From: Bacillota bacterium
GTDB taxonomy: Bacteria > Bacillota > Clostridia > Oscillospirales > Feifaniaceae
Assembly (NCBI GenBank): GCA_030705925.1
Contig: JAUZPM010000019.1
Location: 1 to 35,932, forward strand
DNA: 35,932 nucleotides
Direction of reading: 5' to 3'
Shown here: piece by piece, positions 15,760 through 23,883 of the stretch
How positions within the stretch are numbered: the first letter of the stretch is position 1
How the letters are laid out: the number at the start of each line of letters is the position of its first letter
Position numbers and translations under genes: made by a program
Notes under the pieces: generated by a model
What the model saw: only the letters and a program-made list of their open reading frames with translations
The model's database searches: none
What the model was told of the DNA's origin: nothing

Positions 15760-16632
15760 TTATAATTCAATTTCAATTCCTAATGTATGAAGAAGTTCTT
15801 CTAAATCATCATTACTGTAATATTCAATTTCCATTATGCCCTTATTTTTACTTTTTGCCTGAAGTTTTACCTTTCTCTTTAATACACTCCCGAGCTGTTT
15901 TTCAAGCTCTTCAGTCACAAACGTTTCCATTGCCGGCTTATTGTTTGAAGGCGGCTTTTGCCCTTTTGCCATTTGCCTTGCAATTCGCTCTGCATCCCGG
16001 ACAGATAATCCCTCCCGTTCTATCCTTGCAGCAAGAGCCTCCATATCTGATGGATCCTTGAGCGATAGAAGCGCCCTTGCGTGTCCCGCAGAAACAGAGC
16101 CGCGTGATATCATATCCAGAACTTTATCAGGAAGTGTAAGCAGGCGCAGCGCATTTGCAACTGCAGGTCGGGACTTACTGACCCTTGCGGCTATTTCCTC
16201 CTGTGTAAGACCATATTTTTTTTGTAAAACGGCATAGCCGCGGCTTTCCTCAAGCGGGTTTAAATCCTCACGCTGAAGATTTTCTATCAGTGCAACTTCC
16301 ATGATTTTGTCTTCAGCCAAATCACTAATAACCGCAGGAATCTCCTTAAGACCGGCTAGCTTCGCTGCTCTCCATCGCCTTTCACCGGCAATAATCTGAT
16401 AGCGGCCATTTATTTCACGAACCAAAATTGGCTGAAGTACACCGTTAGCAGCAATTGAGTTTGATAATTCCGTCAGTTGTTCATTATCGAAAACTTTTCT
16501 TGGCTGATCACGATTTGGTTCTATATCTGAAATTCTTATTTCCTTGACCATTCCTTTTTCAGTTGGAAATTCAGCGCCGTTTTCCTCAAAAATTGCGCTT
16601 ACTCCCCTTCCAAGCCCCTTTTTGACCGCCAT
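15760..16632 (-). CDS. parB: Chromosome partition protein ParB (Spo0J)
   Basis: CTP-dependent DNA clamp that loads at parS near the origin and recruits condensin and ParA. The 290-aa product has the N-terminal ParA-contact motif KKGLGRGVSAIF, the CTP-binding core QPRKVFDNEQL, GVLQPILVR and AGERRWRAAKLAG, ENLQREDLNPLEE, a helix-turn-helix (YGLTQEEIAARVSKSRPAVA) and a C-terminal dimer domain. The residues that set ParB versus Noc specificity are of ParB type: Arg in SRP and Gly in SAGHARA. It starts 9 bp after parA. Consensus parS was not found in the window by eye. Confidence 0.95.
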   Translation of the reverse strand: MAVKKGLGRGVSAIFEENGAEFPTEKGMVKEIRISDIEPNRDQPRKVFDNEQLTELSNSIAANGVLQPILVREINGRYQIIAGERRWRAAKLAGLKEIPAVISDLAEDKIMEVALIENLQREDLNPLEESRGYAVLQKKYGLTQEEIAARVSKSRPAVANALRLLTLPDKVLDMISRGSVSAGHARALLSLKDPSDMEALAARIEREGLSVRDAERIARQMAKGQKPPSNNKPAMETFVTEELEKQLGSVLKRKVKLQAKSKNKGIMEIEYYSNDDLEELLHTLGIEIEL

Positions 16633-16641
16633 TCACTCACC

Positions 16642-17418
16642 TTACTTTCTGTTCTTTCTTATAAACTCTGCCGCAAGTTCAGTATAACTTTCGGCACCTT
16701 TTGAGTATTTATCAAAATAGATTACAGGCATACCATAACTCGGCGCCTCGCTTAAGCGTACATTGCGAGGTATGGCTGTTTTAAACACTTTTCCAGGGAA
16801 AAATTTTTTTATCTCGCCTGCAACCTGAAGCGTCAGATTAAGCCTTCCGTCGTACATAGTAAGCAAAACCCCCTCGATATCGAGTGTGGGGTTGTAAAGT
16901 TTCTTAATACGTCTCACCGTATTCATAAGCTGTGAAAGTCCCTCAAGTGCAAAAAATTCACATTGAATAGGAACAAGAACCGAATCAGCCGCCGTAAGGG
17001 CATTTATTGTTATAAGATTTAATGAAGGCGGACAATCTATAAAAATGAAGTCATATGCTTCTTTAATTTTTTCTAAAGCATGCTTTAAAACAGATTCACG
17101 TCCGGAAATTTCAGCAAGTTCGATTTCAGCGGCTGCAAGATCGACATTGGAAGTCAATATGCTGACATTTTTAAAGTTAGTTCGCTGAATTGCTGATTCG
17201 ATTTCAGCCTCTCCGGTGAGTACGCTGTATGTAGTCTTTTGTTCAGCGCTTTTCTTAAAATAGCCGTAAGCGCTGGTGGTATTACCCTGCGGGTCGGCAT
17301 CTATTAGAAGCACTTTTTTCCCCGCTGCGCCGCATGCTGCTGCCAAATTAACAGTTGTTGTCGTTTTACCTACTCCGCCCTTCTGATTTGCAACTGCCAC
17401 TGTTTTTGTCACCAGCAT
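16642..17418 (-). CDS. parA: Chromosome partition ATPase ParA (Soj)
   Basis: ParA ATPase that works with ParB in origin segregation and, in B. subtilis, regulates DnaA. The 258-aa protein has the deviant Walker A NQKGGVGKTTT, DADPQGN, FIDCPPSL and the end LSEAPSYGMPVIYFD typical of Soj. The start at ATG 17416-17418 is preferred since AGGGGCGGTGAT lies directly upstream; an ATG six codons earlier has no site. First gene of the operon parA-parB-coiled-coil-serS, transcribed away from the cysteine desulfurase gene. Confidence 0.95.
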   Translation of the reverse strand: MLVTKTVAVANQKGGVGKTTTTVNLAAACGAAGKKVLLIDADPQGNTTSAYGYFKKSAEQKTTYSVLTGEAEIESAIQRTNFKNVSILTSNVDLAAAEIELAEISGRESVLKHALEKIKEAYDFIFIDCPPSLNLITINALTAADSVLVPIQCEFFALEGLSQLMNTVRRIKKLYNPTLDIEGVLLTMYDGRLNLTLQVAGEIKKFFPGKVFKTAIPRNVRLSEAPSYGMPVIYFDKYSKGAESYTELAAEFIRKNRK

Positions 17419-17446
17419 ATCACCGCCCCTAATCATTATCTAAAGT

Positions 17447-17475
17447 ATTATAAATCAAAACAGTGAAAAAAACAA
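17447..17475 (-). promoter_or_regulatory. Promoter of the parA operon
   Basis: On the minus strand TTGTTT (17470-17475), 17-nt spacer, TATAAT (17447-17452), 29 nt upstream of the parA ATG. It is back to back with the desulfurase promoter. Confidence 0.65.
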
Positions 17476-17484
17476 CACGCAGAA

Positions 17485-17513
17485 TTGAATAAAAATAGCA
17501 AACGGTATATAAT
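17485..17513 (+). promoter_or_regulatory. Promoter of the cysteine desulfurase-thiI unit
   Basis: TTGAAT (17485-17490), 17-nt spacer, TATAAT (17508-17513), 36 nt upstream of the ATG at 17549. Confidence 0.7.
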
Positions 17514-17548
17514 ACTGGTAATCGATCGTAAAAAAGGATGTACATTAA

Positions 17549-18685
17549 ATGATTTATCTTGATAACGCTGCGACGTCACGCCCAAGTGCAACTGCAATCA
17601 AGGCAGCAAATGAAATGTTCGAGAAGCTATACGGAAATCCTTCCTCCCTGCATAAAGCCGGTCACGATGCGGAAAAGGCGGTAGAACAGGCTCGAAGGTT
17701 TATTGCAGAAGCAATTTCTGCACAGCCTGAAGAAATTTTATTTACCTCAGGAGGCACAGAGGCTAATAACCTGGCAATCATTGGGGCAGCAAGGGCTCAT
17801 AAGCGTAGTGGTAATCGGATAATCACATCAGACAGCGAACATCCCTCTGTGCTGCGCTGCTTTAAAGCTCTTGAAGATGAAGGCTTTGAGGTGGTTTACA
17901 TTCCGACAGTTGAGGGCACAATTAACATGGAGAAACTCGCAAATGCTGTTGATGATAATACAATTTTAATAAGTATTATGCTGGTCAATAATGAGACAGG
18001 GGCAATTAACCCGGTTCATCTTATTCGCGGAGTTTGCAGAAGTAAAAAAGTATCTCCAATTATACATGCCGACGCAGTGCAGGCGACAGGAAAACTTTCC
18101 TATTCAGTTTCAGCGCTTAACGTAGACCTTTTGTCAATGTCTGCACATAAATTTCACGGAATTAAAGGTGCTGGAGCACTTTATATAAAAAAGGGAATAA
18201 ACCTTTTGCCGGTAATGTATGGAGGCGGTCAGGAAAAAGGCCTTCGTAGCGGAACGGAAAACACACCGGCTATTGCGGCAATGGGTGCCGCAATACATGA
18301 AATAATGCCGAGCATAAAAGAACGTTATAAACGAGTTTCTGAGCTTCGCAAATATATTACCGATAGACTCAAAGACCTTAATATTATAGTTAACAGCCCT
18401 GATAATGGGTTACCTTATATTCTTAATATCTCACTGCCTGGGCTTAAGAGTGAAACTGTTCTGCATTTTCTTGAAAGCAAAGATATTTACGTCTCTACCA
18501 CATCTGCATGCTCCTCACGAAAAGGTGCTGAAAGTTATGTGTTAAAGGCAATGGGACTTAGCAAAGAAAGAATTGAGAGTGCGGTTAGGGTCAGTTTCAG
18601 CGACGATACAACTTTGGAAGAAGCCGATATACTTATAGAGACACTAAAAGAATGTATAAAAGAATTAAAATCAAAAAGTAATTAA
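17549..18685 (+). CDS. nifZ: Cysteine desulfurase (NifS/IscS family, NifZ-like)
   Basis: PLP enzyme that takes sulfur from cysteine and passes it on as a persulfide. The 378-aa sequence starts MIYLDNAATSRPS and carries His98 (SEHPS), Asp175 and Gln178 (HADAVQ), PLP Lys201 (SAHKFHG) and the catalytic loop Cys321 (TSACSSRKG). The short loop around the Cys is of the group I (IscS/NifS) type. It is followed after 10 bp by thiI, the arrangement of B. subtilis nifZ-thiI, so its sulfur most likely goes to ThiI for 4-thiouridine in tRNA. AAAGGATG precedes the ATG. The symbol is given on context. Confidence 0.9.
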   Translation: MIYLDNAATSRPSATAIKAANEMFEKLYGNPSSLHKAGHDAEKAVEQARRFIAEAISAQPEEILFTSGGTEANNLAIIGAARAHKRSGNRIITSDSEHPSVLRCFKALEDEGFEVVYIPTVEGTINMEKLANAVDDNTILISIMLVNNETGAINPVHLIRGVCRSKKVSPIIHADAVQATGKLSYSVSALNVDLLSMSAHKFHGIKGAGALYIKKGINLLPVMYGGGQEKGLRSGTENTPAIAAMGAAIHEIMPSIKERYKRVSELRKYITDRLKDLNIIVNSPDNGLPYILNISLPGLKSETVLHFLESKDIYVSTTSACSSRKGAESYVLKAMGLSKERIESAVRVSFSDDTTLEEADILIETLKECIKELKSKSN

Positions 18686-18695
18686 TGGGGTAAAC

Positions 18696-19889
18696 ATGAA
18701 AGAGATTTTGCTTGCAAAATATGGGGAGATTGTTCTTAAAGGACTCAACAGATCGTACTTTGAGTCCGTTCTGATAAAAAATGTTAAACACGCTTTAAAT
18801 GGCATCGGGTCTTTTCATATATATGCAATACAATCAACGCTATATATTATACCTAAAAATATCGAAGATTCAGGTCCTTTTGAGGAAAATATCATAACAA
18901 AAGCCCAGTCACGCCTGAAAAAAGTGTTTGGCATTGCAACAGTTGTCACAGCAGCTGAAACAGAAAAGGATATGGAAAGCATCGTTAGGACTGCCGTCAG
19001 CTATTTAAACGAGCGTCTTTCTTCTGTAAAAACTTTTAAAGTTGAGGCAAAACGCAGTGATAAGCACTTCTATTTGAAATCACCTGAAATATGCCGTGAC
19101 GTAGGCGCCGCTCTTCTTGAAGCATTCCCCAATTTAACCGTGGATGTACACAACCCCGAAATCCAAGTTGTTGTTGAAATAAGGGATAAAGCGGCATATG
19201 TTCACGCAGGCGGAGTGCCAGGGGCAGGGGGCATGCCGGCGGGCACCTCGGGAAAAGGTGTTTTGATGCTGTCTGGAGGAATAGACAGCCCCATAGCAGG
19301 TTATCTTATGGCACGCAGGGGCATGGCTCTTACAGCAGTATATTTTTCCACTCCTCCGTATACCTCTGACCGCGCAACGGATAAAGTGGCTAGACTTGCG
19401 CAGCGTGTAGCATCATATGCCGGACCTTTTGATCTTGTTGTAGTTCCTTTTACGGATATTCAGATGCAGATTAATGCAAAGTGTCCGGAGAATCTGTTTA
19501 CGCTTGTAATGCGCAGATGTATGATCCGTATTTCTCAGCTGATCTGTGAAAAACGGGGCGGCGGCGCCATCGTTACAGGCGAAAGCCTAGCTCAGGTTGC
19601 AAGCCAGACATTGCCGGCTATAGCGGCAACGGACGATGCTGTATCCTTACCGGTATTCCGTCCTTTAATTGGACTTGACAAAGAGGATATAATTACCTTC
19701 GCGCGCAAAATAGATACTTTTGATATATCAATTGAACCATATGAGGATTGCTGCGCATTGTTTTCTCCGAAGCACCCAAAAACTAACCCTAATTTAACAG
19801 AGGTTAGAGAAGCAGAGCAAATGGTGGGTGCAGATGCTATGTTTGAAGAAGCCATATTAAATGCAAAAATAATCAGAATAAATCCATAA
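18696..19889 (+). CDS. thiI: tRNA 4-thiouridine synthase ThiI
   Basis: Adenylates and thiolates U8 of tRNA. The 397-aa protein has an N-terminal ferredoxin-like region and THUMP domain (about 1-165), then the PP-loop ATPase motif LSGGIDSPIAGYL, and the Cys-bearing YEDCCALFSPKHPKT segment near the end. It lacks the C-terminal rhodanese domain of E. coli ThiI, as do the B. subtilis-type enzymes, which take sulfur straight from a NifZ-like desulfurase; that desulfurase is the gene just upstream. TGGGG precedes the ATG. Confidence 0.95.
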   Translation: MKEILLAKYGEIVLKGLNRSYFESVLIKNVKHALNGIGSFHIYAIQSTLYIIPKNIEDSGPFEENIITKAQSRLKKVFGIATVVTAAETEKDMESIVRTAVSYLNERLSSVKTFKVEAKRSDKHFYLKSPEICRDVGAALLEAFPNLTVDVHNPEIQVVVEIRDKAAYVHAGGVPGAGGMPAGTSGKGVLMLSGGIDSPIAGYLMARRGMALTAVYFSTPPYTSDRATDKVARLAQRVASYAGPFDLVVVPFTDIQMQINAKCPENLFTLVMRRCMIRISQLICEKRGGGAIVTGESLAQVASQTLPAIAATDDAVSLPVFRPLIGLDKEDIITFARKIDTFDISIEPYEDCCALFSPKHPKTNPNLTEVREAEQMVGADAMFEEAILNAKIIRINP

Positions 19890-19952
19890 ATGAATTTGGG
19901 GCGCCGCTTGCCCTAAAAGCGGAGACCGTGGTAACGGTAAATGGAGCATTAT
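19890..19952 (+). other. Short intergenic leader with two small hairpins before cinA
   Basis: CCGCTT / AAGCGG and ACCGT / ACGGT form two consecutive small hairpins between thiI and cinA. Neither has a U-tract, so they are not obvious terminators. The role is unknown. Confidence 0.35.
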
Positions 19953-21206
19953 ATGAAAGCTGAAATTATTAATGTAGGAACCGAGCTTTTGCTTGGAAAT
20001 ATTGTGAACACAAATGCGCAGCATATTGCGCTGGGACTCAAGGATCTTGGAATCGACTGTTATTATCAGACTGTTGTCGGCGATAACGGACCTAGACTTA
20101 AGGAAATTCTGGCGCTTGCTCTATCTCGCAGCGATATCGTAATCCTCACCGGGGGACTGGGACCGACTTATGACGATATGACGAAACAAACTGTGGCGGA
20201 AGCGCTTAATCGAAAGCTTGTGATAGATGAGCAAAGCATGAATCATGTTCGTGAATATTATGGACGTGCCGGAAAGGAAATAACCGAAAACAGCCTGCAT
20301 CAGGCACAAATGCCGGAAGGAGCTGTCGTATTTGAAAATGAATGGGGCAGTGCGAACGCTCTTGCCATTGAAAACGAGGGAAAAACAGTCATTTTACTTC
20401 CTGGACCGCCACGTGAAATGTGTCCTCTGTTTGATAATTATGTATCACCATATTTACAAAAAAAGTCCAACAGTGTCATCGTAAAACGCAGCGTCCGTAT
20501 ATTCGGGATTTGGGAGGCAACTGTAGACGATAAATTGTCGGATCTTCTTCAAAACAGCAAAAACCCAACTGTAGCTCCTTATGTAAAAGAAGGGGAAATG
20601 CAACTTCAGGTAACAGCAAAAGCACCGACAAAAGAAGAAGCTTTTAAAATGACCGAGGAACCTATAAAGATAATAAGCAGGACTCTGTCAAATTACGTAT
20701 ACGGCGTCGATGTCGATAGTCTTGAGGAAACCGTCGTTAAGCTATTGAAAGAAAAGCATATGACATTGGCGACTGCTGAATCGTGTACAGGTGGGCTTTT
20801 AGCTAAACGTATCACCGACATTGCAGGAGCTTCTGATGTTTTTGAGTATGGATTCATAACTTATGCAAACAAGGCAAAAATAAGAGAACTAGGGGTGAAG
20901 CCTGAAACTCTTGAAGAATATGGTGCGGTGAGCGCCCAGACTGCAATTGAGATGGCTGACGGCGTACGAAATGTAACAGGTGCTGATATAGGCGTTTCCA
21001 TAACTGGAATAGCGGGACCTGGCGGAGGAACTGAAGAAAAACCAGTAGGTCTTGTTTTCATTGGTTTATCAACCAAAAATTTCAGCCATACAAAAGAAAT
21101 TCATATTTATCGTTCTACTGCAGACAGAAGTTTTCGCCGTACTTTAGCAGCCTCAAATGCACTTGATCTTGTCCGCCGCGCTTTATGCGATATGCCAATA
21201 ACGTAA
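19953..21206 (+). CDS. cinA: CinA family protein (nicotinamide-nucleotide amidohydrolase)
   Basis: A 417-aa two-domain protein. The N-terminal part (about 1-170) is a MoCF-like COG1058 domain with NVGTELLLGNIVNTN and LTGGLGPTYDDMT; the C-terminal part (about 255-415) is the NMN deamidase (PncC) domain with TAESCTGGLLAKRIT, YGFITYANKAK and SITGIAGPGGGTEEKPVG. It recycles NMN to nicotinate mononucleotide and is competence-induced in some Gram-positives. ATG 19953 has GGAG 6 nt upstream; an ATG four codons earlier lies inside that site. Confidence 0.94.
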   Translation: MKAEIINVGTELLLGNIVNTNAQHIALGLKDLGIDCYYQTVVGDNGPRLKEILALALSRSDIVILTGGLGPTYDDMTKQTVAEALNRKLVIDEQSMNHVREYYGRAGKEITENSLHQAQMPEGAVVFENEWGSANALAIENEGKTVILLPGPPREMCPLFDNYVSPYLQKKSNSVIVKRSVRIFGIWEATVDDKLSDLLQNSKNPTVAPYVKEGEMQLQVTAKAPTKEEAFKMTEEPIKIISRTLSNYVYGVDVDSLEETVVKLLKEKHMTLATAESCTGGLLAKRITDIAGASDVFEYGFITYANKAKIRELGVKPETLEEYGAVSAQTAIEMADGVRNVTGADIGVSITGIAGPGGGTEEKPVGLVFIGLSTKNFSHTKEIHIYRSTADRSFRRTLAASNALDLVRRALCDMPIT

Positions 21207-21214
21207 AATTTTAG

Positions 21215-21243
21215 TTGACAATTATATATATAATGGATATAAT
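21215..21243 (+). promoter_or_regulatory. Consensus sigma-A promoter of rpmH
   Basis: TTGACA (21215-21220), exactly 17 nt, TATAAT (21238-21243): a full consensus promoter, as expected for the highly expressed L34 gene, about 75 nt upstream of its ATG. Confidence 0.92.
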
Positions 21244-21319
21244 ATTCTTTGCCGTATACGCGGTTGTCCAAGTATTTGATTAATAATAAAATGATATACA
21301 GCGCGAAAGGAGGGTTTGT

Positions 21320-21454
21320 ATGCTTAGAACATACCAGCCTAAAAAAAGACACAGAGCCAAGGTACACGGGTTTAGAAAAAGAATGCACACAGCAGGCGGA
21401 AGAAACGTACTGGCGCGCAGAAGAGCAAGAGGAAGAGCAAGATTATCACACTAA
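21320..21454 (+). CDS. rpmH: 50S ribosomal protein L34
   Basis: A 44-codon gene starting [18 protein letters not shown] and ending [11 protein letters not shown], very basic, with the L34 signature TxQPKxxxRxKxHGFRxRM and GGRxVLxRRRxxGRxxL. Part of the large ribosomal subunit. AAAGGAGGG stands 5 nt before the ATG. It is followed by a small terminator or attenuator and then rnpA, the standard rpmH-rnpA pair that usually sits beside oriC and dnaA; here cinA is upstream instead. Confidence 0.96.
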   Translation: MLRTYQPKKRHRAKVHGFRKRMHTAGGRNVLARRRARGRARLSH

Positions 21455-21478
21455 GACTGAGACCCACTCGGTCTTTTT
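21453..21478 (+). terminator. Attenuating terminator between rpmH and rnpA
   Basis: AAGACTGAG (21453-21461) / CTCGGTCTT (21467-21475) with one G-U pair and an ACCCA loop, ending in T5. It overlaps the rpmH stop. Partial termination here would explain the high L34 to RnpA ratio seen in bacteria; that role is inferred. Confidence 0.75.
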
Positions 21479-21503
21479 GCTTAATATCCACCTTTAAGAA
21501 TTT

Positions 21504-21887
21504 ATGAAGAAAACAGCAGCAATCAAAAAAAACTTTGAATTTAAAAGAGCGTATCGAAGGGGCAAAAGTATCGTTGGCCCGTTTGTTGCCGTATATGCAT
21601 ATAAAACGCGCGGCAAAGCCGGTCGCCTTGGCCTTACAGTCAGTAAAAAACTTGGCGGTGCGGTTGAACGTAACAGAGCAAAACGTTTGATGCGCGAGGC
21701 ATATAGATTATTGGAGAATGAAATAAATCCTGGTTTTGATATTATTCTAGTAGCTCGGACCCGGTGTGTCACAGCCGGGTGTGACCAAGTGCTGCGGTCA
21801 CTTAGAAAGATGTTTTCGGAAATCGGCGTAATTACAAAGGGCGAAAAGAATGAAAAAATTGATGATAGCGCTGATCCTGTTTTATAA
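21504..21887 (+). CDS. rnpA: Ribonuclease P protein component
   Basis: Protein subunit of RNase P, which trims the 5' end of pre-tRNA. The 127-aa basic protein has [11 protein letters not shown] and the family signature with [20 protein letters not shown] (RNR motif). Its ATG has only a weak AAG ribosome binding site, which may rely on coupling to rpmH. The 3' end overlaps yidD by 38 bp, and the last 15 or so residues extend past the conserved fold. Confidence 0.95.
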   Translation: MKKTAAIKKNFEFKRAYRRGKSIVGPFVAVYAYKTRGKAGRLGLTVSKKLGGAVERNRAKRLMREAYRLLENEINPGFDIILVARTRCVTAGCDQVLRSLRKMFSEIGVITKGEKNEKIDDSADPVL

Positions 21888-22077
21888 AAAACAGATATCG
21901 CCCTTTTTGCCTTCATCTTGCCGTTATGTTCCATCCTGTTCACAATATGCTATTGAGGCAATCGAAACCCATGGCGTATTTAAGGGTGGGGTTTTGGCTT
22001 TGTGGCGCATTCTTAGGTGCAATCCATTCGGAAAGGGCGGCTTTGATCCTGTTCCGCCTCGAAAGCAGCACAGATAA
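21850..22077 (+). CDS. yidD: Membrane protein insertion efficiency factor YidD
   Basis: A 75-aa member of the YidD (DUF37) family: [28 protein letters not shown] with the three conserved Cys, then [24 protein letters not shown]. It helps YidC-dependent insertion at the inner face of the membrane. It starts inside rnpA (AAAGGGCGAAAAG upstream of ATG 21850) and is followed 30 bp later by yidC. Confidence 0.95.
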   Translation: MKKLMIALILFYKKQISPFLPSSCRYVPSCSQYAIEAIETHGVFKGGVLALWRILRCNPFGKGGFDPVPPRKQHR

Positions 22078-22107
22078 TTAAAATCGATATAACCGTTGGA
22101 GGTTTAT

Positions 22108-23163
22108 ATGAAAAATATCTTCGACCTGATTTTGGTTCAGCCATTAGGGTTCGTTTTACGTATATGTTATCAAGTATTCGGATCATATGGACTAGCTATC
22201 ATAGCATTTACGATTATAGTTAGACTTCTTCTTATACCTCTTGGAGTTAAACAGCAAAAAAGCACGCTTCGCCAGATTAAAATAAAGCCGAAAGAAGATT
22301 TGATCCGCAAAAGGTATGCTAATGATAAAAACCTTTTAAACCAGAAAATCATGGAGTTGTATCAAAAGGAAGGGCACAATCCAGCGGCAGGCTGTCTTCC
22401 TCTTGTAATACAAATGCCAATAATATATGTATTGTATATTATAATTACTCGACCGCTGAGTTATATTTTGCAATTACCGTCGGATACTATAAATAAATTA
22501 TCACAAGCGCTAAATATCACAAAGGCTGCAAGCAGATATAATGAAGTAAGTATCGCTCAAGCCATGTTGAATAAAAAGGATTTAGTTGCAAATATATTGC
22601 CTGCAGGCACAAAAATAATTAATTTAAACTTTCTTGGATTTAATCTTGGTGACAGTCCAAATTTCCATTCTCCTTATACATTGATTATTCCAATTCTTGC
22701 CGGTCTCACTGCTTATTTGTCGGGTGTTGTATCACAGGCATCCAGTAAATATGTCAGTGCTGGCGCGCAAGCAAATTCCACCATGAAAATGATGAACATC
22801 ACCATGCCTTTAGTATCGCTTTGGTTTACTTATCAAGTTCCTATTGGCGTTGGAATTTACTGGTCTATATCTAGTTTAATGGCTGCATTCCAAACGCTGC
22901 TCCTCAATAAACTTTACAGCCCTGCAAAAGCAGCTGCCGATGCACAGGCTGAACTGCAACGAGCAGTCGAGGCAAGAAAACGCAGAAAGGCTGAACAGGC
23001 AGCAAAAAAATCCGCTGAAATAGAAGCACGTACGCTGGCTGAAAAAAATGATCGAAGAAAAAAAGCCGGGTTGCCTCCTCTGCAGTCGCTGAATGACAGC
23101 AATGAAAGTACAGGCGAGGTTGATGAACAAGATTCTGCAGAACAGGAGGAAGAAAATGAATAA
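22108..23163 (+). CDS. yidC: Membrane protein insertase YidC (SpoIIIJ/OxaA type)
   Basis: Inserts and folds membrane proteins. The 351-aa protein has five predicted membrane segments typical of Gram-positive YidC, the conserved groove Arg in TIIVRLLLIPL, GCLPLVIQMPIIYVLY, and the late pair VSLWFTYQVPIGVGIYW. It ends in a long charged Lys/Arg then Glu-rich tail (about 275-351). No lipoprotein Cys is seen at the start. ATG 22108 has GGAGG 5 nt upstream; a TTG four codons earlier lies in the site. Overlaps khpB by 8 bp. Confidence 0.94.
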   Translation: MKNIFDLILVQPLGFVLRICYQVFGSYGLAIIAFTIIVRLLLIPLGVKQQKSTLRQIKIKPKEDLIRKRYANDKNLLNQKIMELYQKEGHNPAAGCLPLVIQMPIIYVLYIIITRPLSYILQLPSDTINKLSQALNITKAASRYNEVSIAQAMLNKKDLVANILPAGTKIINLNFLGFNLGDSPNFHSPYTLIIPILAGLTAYLSGVVSQASSKYVSAGAQANSTMKMMNITMPLVSLWFTYQVPIGVGIYWSISSLMAAFQTLLLNKLYSPAKAAADAQAELQRAVEARKRRKAEQAAKKSAEIEARTLAEKNDRRKKAGLPPLQSLNDSNESTGEVDEQDSAEQEEENE

Positions 23164-23821
23164 AGAATACATTTTCACAGGCAAAACAATTGACGACGCA
23201 ATTAATGCCGGCTGCTCAGAACTCAAGGTTGATCGTGACAATGTCACAGTTGAAGTTATCGAAACTCCGTCAAAATCTTTTTTGGGACTTATATCTACGA
23301 ATGCTAAAGTAAAGCTAATAATATCTGAGCCAGATGGTGCAGCTGATATCTGTAAAAATTTCTTACATGAAGTGTTGAATATTATGCAGGTTGATGCAGA
23401 AATCGAAACAAAAACAGCAGAAGACGGGGTCAACATTGAACTAAAAGGTGAAAAAATGGGCATCGTCATTGGGCGGCGCGGAGAAACCCTTGATGCATTA
23501 CAGTATCTGACAAGCCTTGTTGTTAATAAAAACAGCAGTGAGTATGTAAAGGTTGCAATAGATACTGAAAATTACCGTCAAAAGCGAGAAGATTCTCTTT
23601 CTGCTCTGGCTAAAAAAGTTGCTGCAAGAGTTGAAAAATACAAGAAGAGCGTTACATTAGAGCCAATGAATCCCTATGAACGCAGAATAATCCATTCAAC
23701 TCTTCAGGATAGTAAAAATATCACTACCTCGTCCGTGGGTGTTGATCCTAACAGAAGAGTCGTTGTTAAATATAACGGACCGGATTTTCCCAAAAAGTTT
23801 AAAAGACAGCCTAATAGATAA
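23156..23821 (+). CDS. khpB: RNA-binding protein KhpB (Jag)
   Basis: A 221-aa three-part RNA-binding protein: Jag_N domain (1-50, EYIFTGKTIDDAINAGCSEL and FLGLISTNAKVKL), KH domain with the GxxG loop in GIVIGRRGETLDALQYL, and a C-terminal R3H domain (LEPMNPYERRIIHSTLQD). In streptococci it works with KhpA in cell elongation control. ATG 23156 has AGGAGG 5 nt upstream. It overlaps the end of yidC, the usual order. The first 21 codons of the longest frame belong to yidC sequence and are excluded. Confidence 0.93.
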   Translation: MNKEYIFTGKTIDDAINAGCSELKVDRDNVTVEVIETPSKSFLGLISTNAKVKLIISEPDGAADICKNFLHEVLNIMQVDAEIETKTAEDGVNIELKGEKMGIVIGRRGETLDALQYLTSLVVNKNSSEYVKVAIDTENYRQKREDSLSALAKKVAARVEKYKKSVTLEPMNPYERRIIHSTLQDSKNITTSSVGVDPNRRVVVKYNGPDFPKKFKRQPNR

Positions 23822-23825
23822 ACTT

Positions 23826-23853
23826 AACGGGGGTGGATGGATCTGCCCCCGTT
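23826..23853 (+). terminator. Hairpin between khpB and mnmE
   Basis: Perfect stem AACGGGGG (23826-23833) / CCCCCGTT (23846-23853), loop 12 nt, tail CTTATTGATTT. GC-rich stem with an interrupted U-tract, so a partial terminator or attenuator within the operon. Confidence 0.5.
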
Positions 23854-23883
23854 CTTATTGATTTAATACCGGGAGGGATAATA

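Noticed and set aside
20410-20425. CCACGTGAAA inside cinA, similar to the core of parS
   Set aside because: The left half of the parS palindrome is absent (about 6 of 16 mismatches) and it falls in conserved coding sequence (PPRE).
22876-23469. A 197-codon minus-strand frame across the yidC-khpB junction
   Set aside because: Lies opposite two well-supported genes, is Ser/Phe-rich low-complexity sequence and has no ribosome binding site context.
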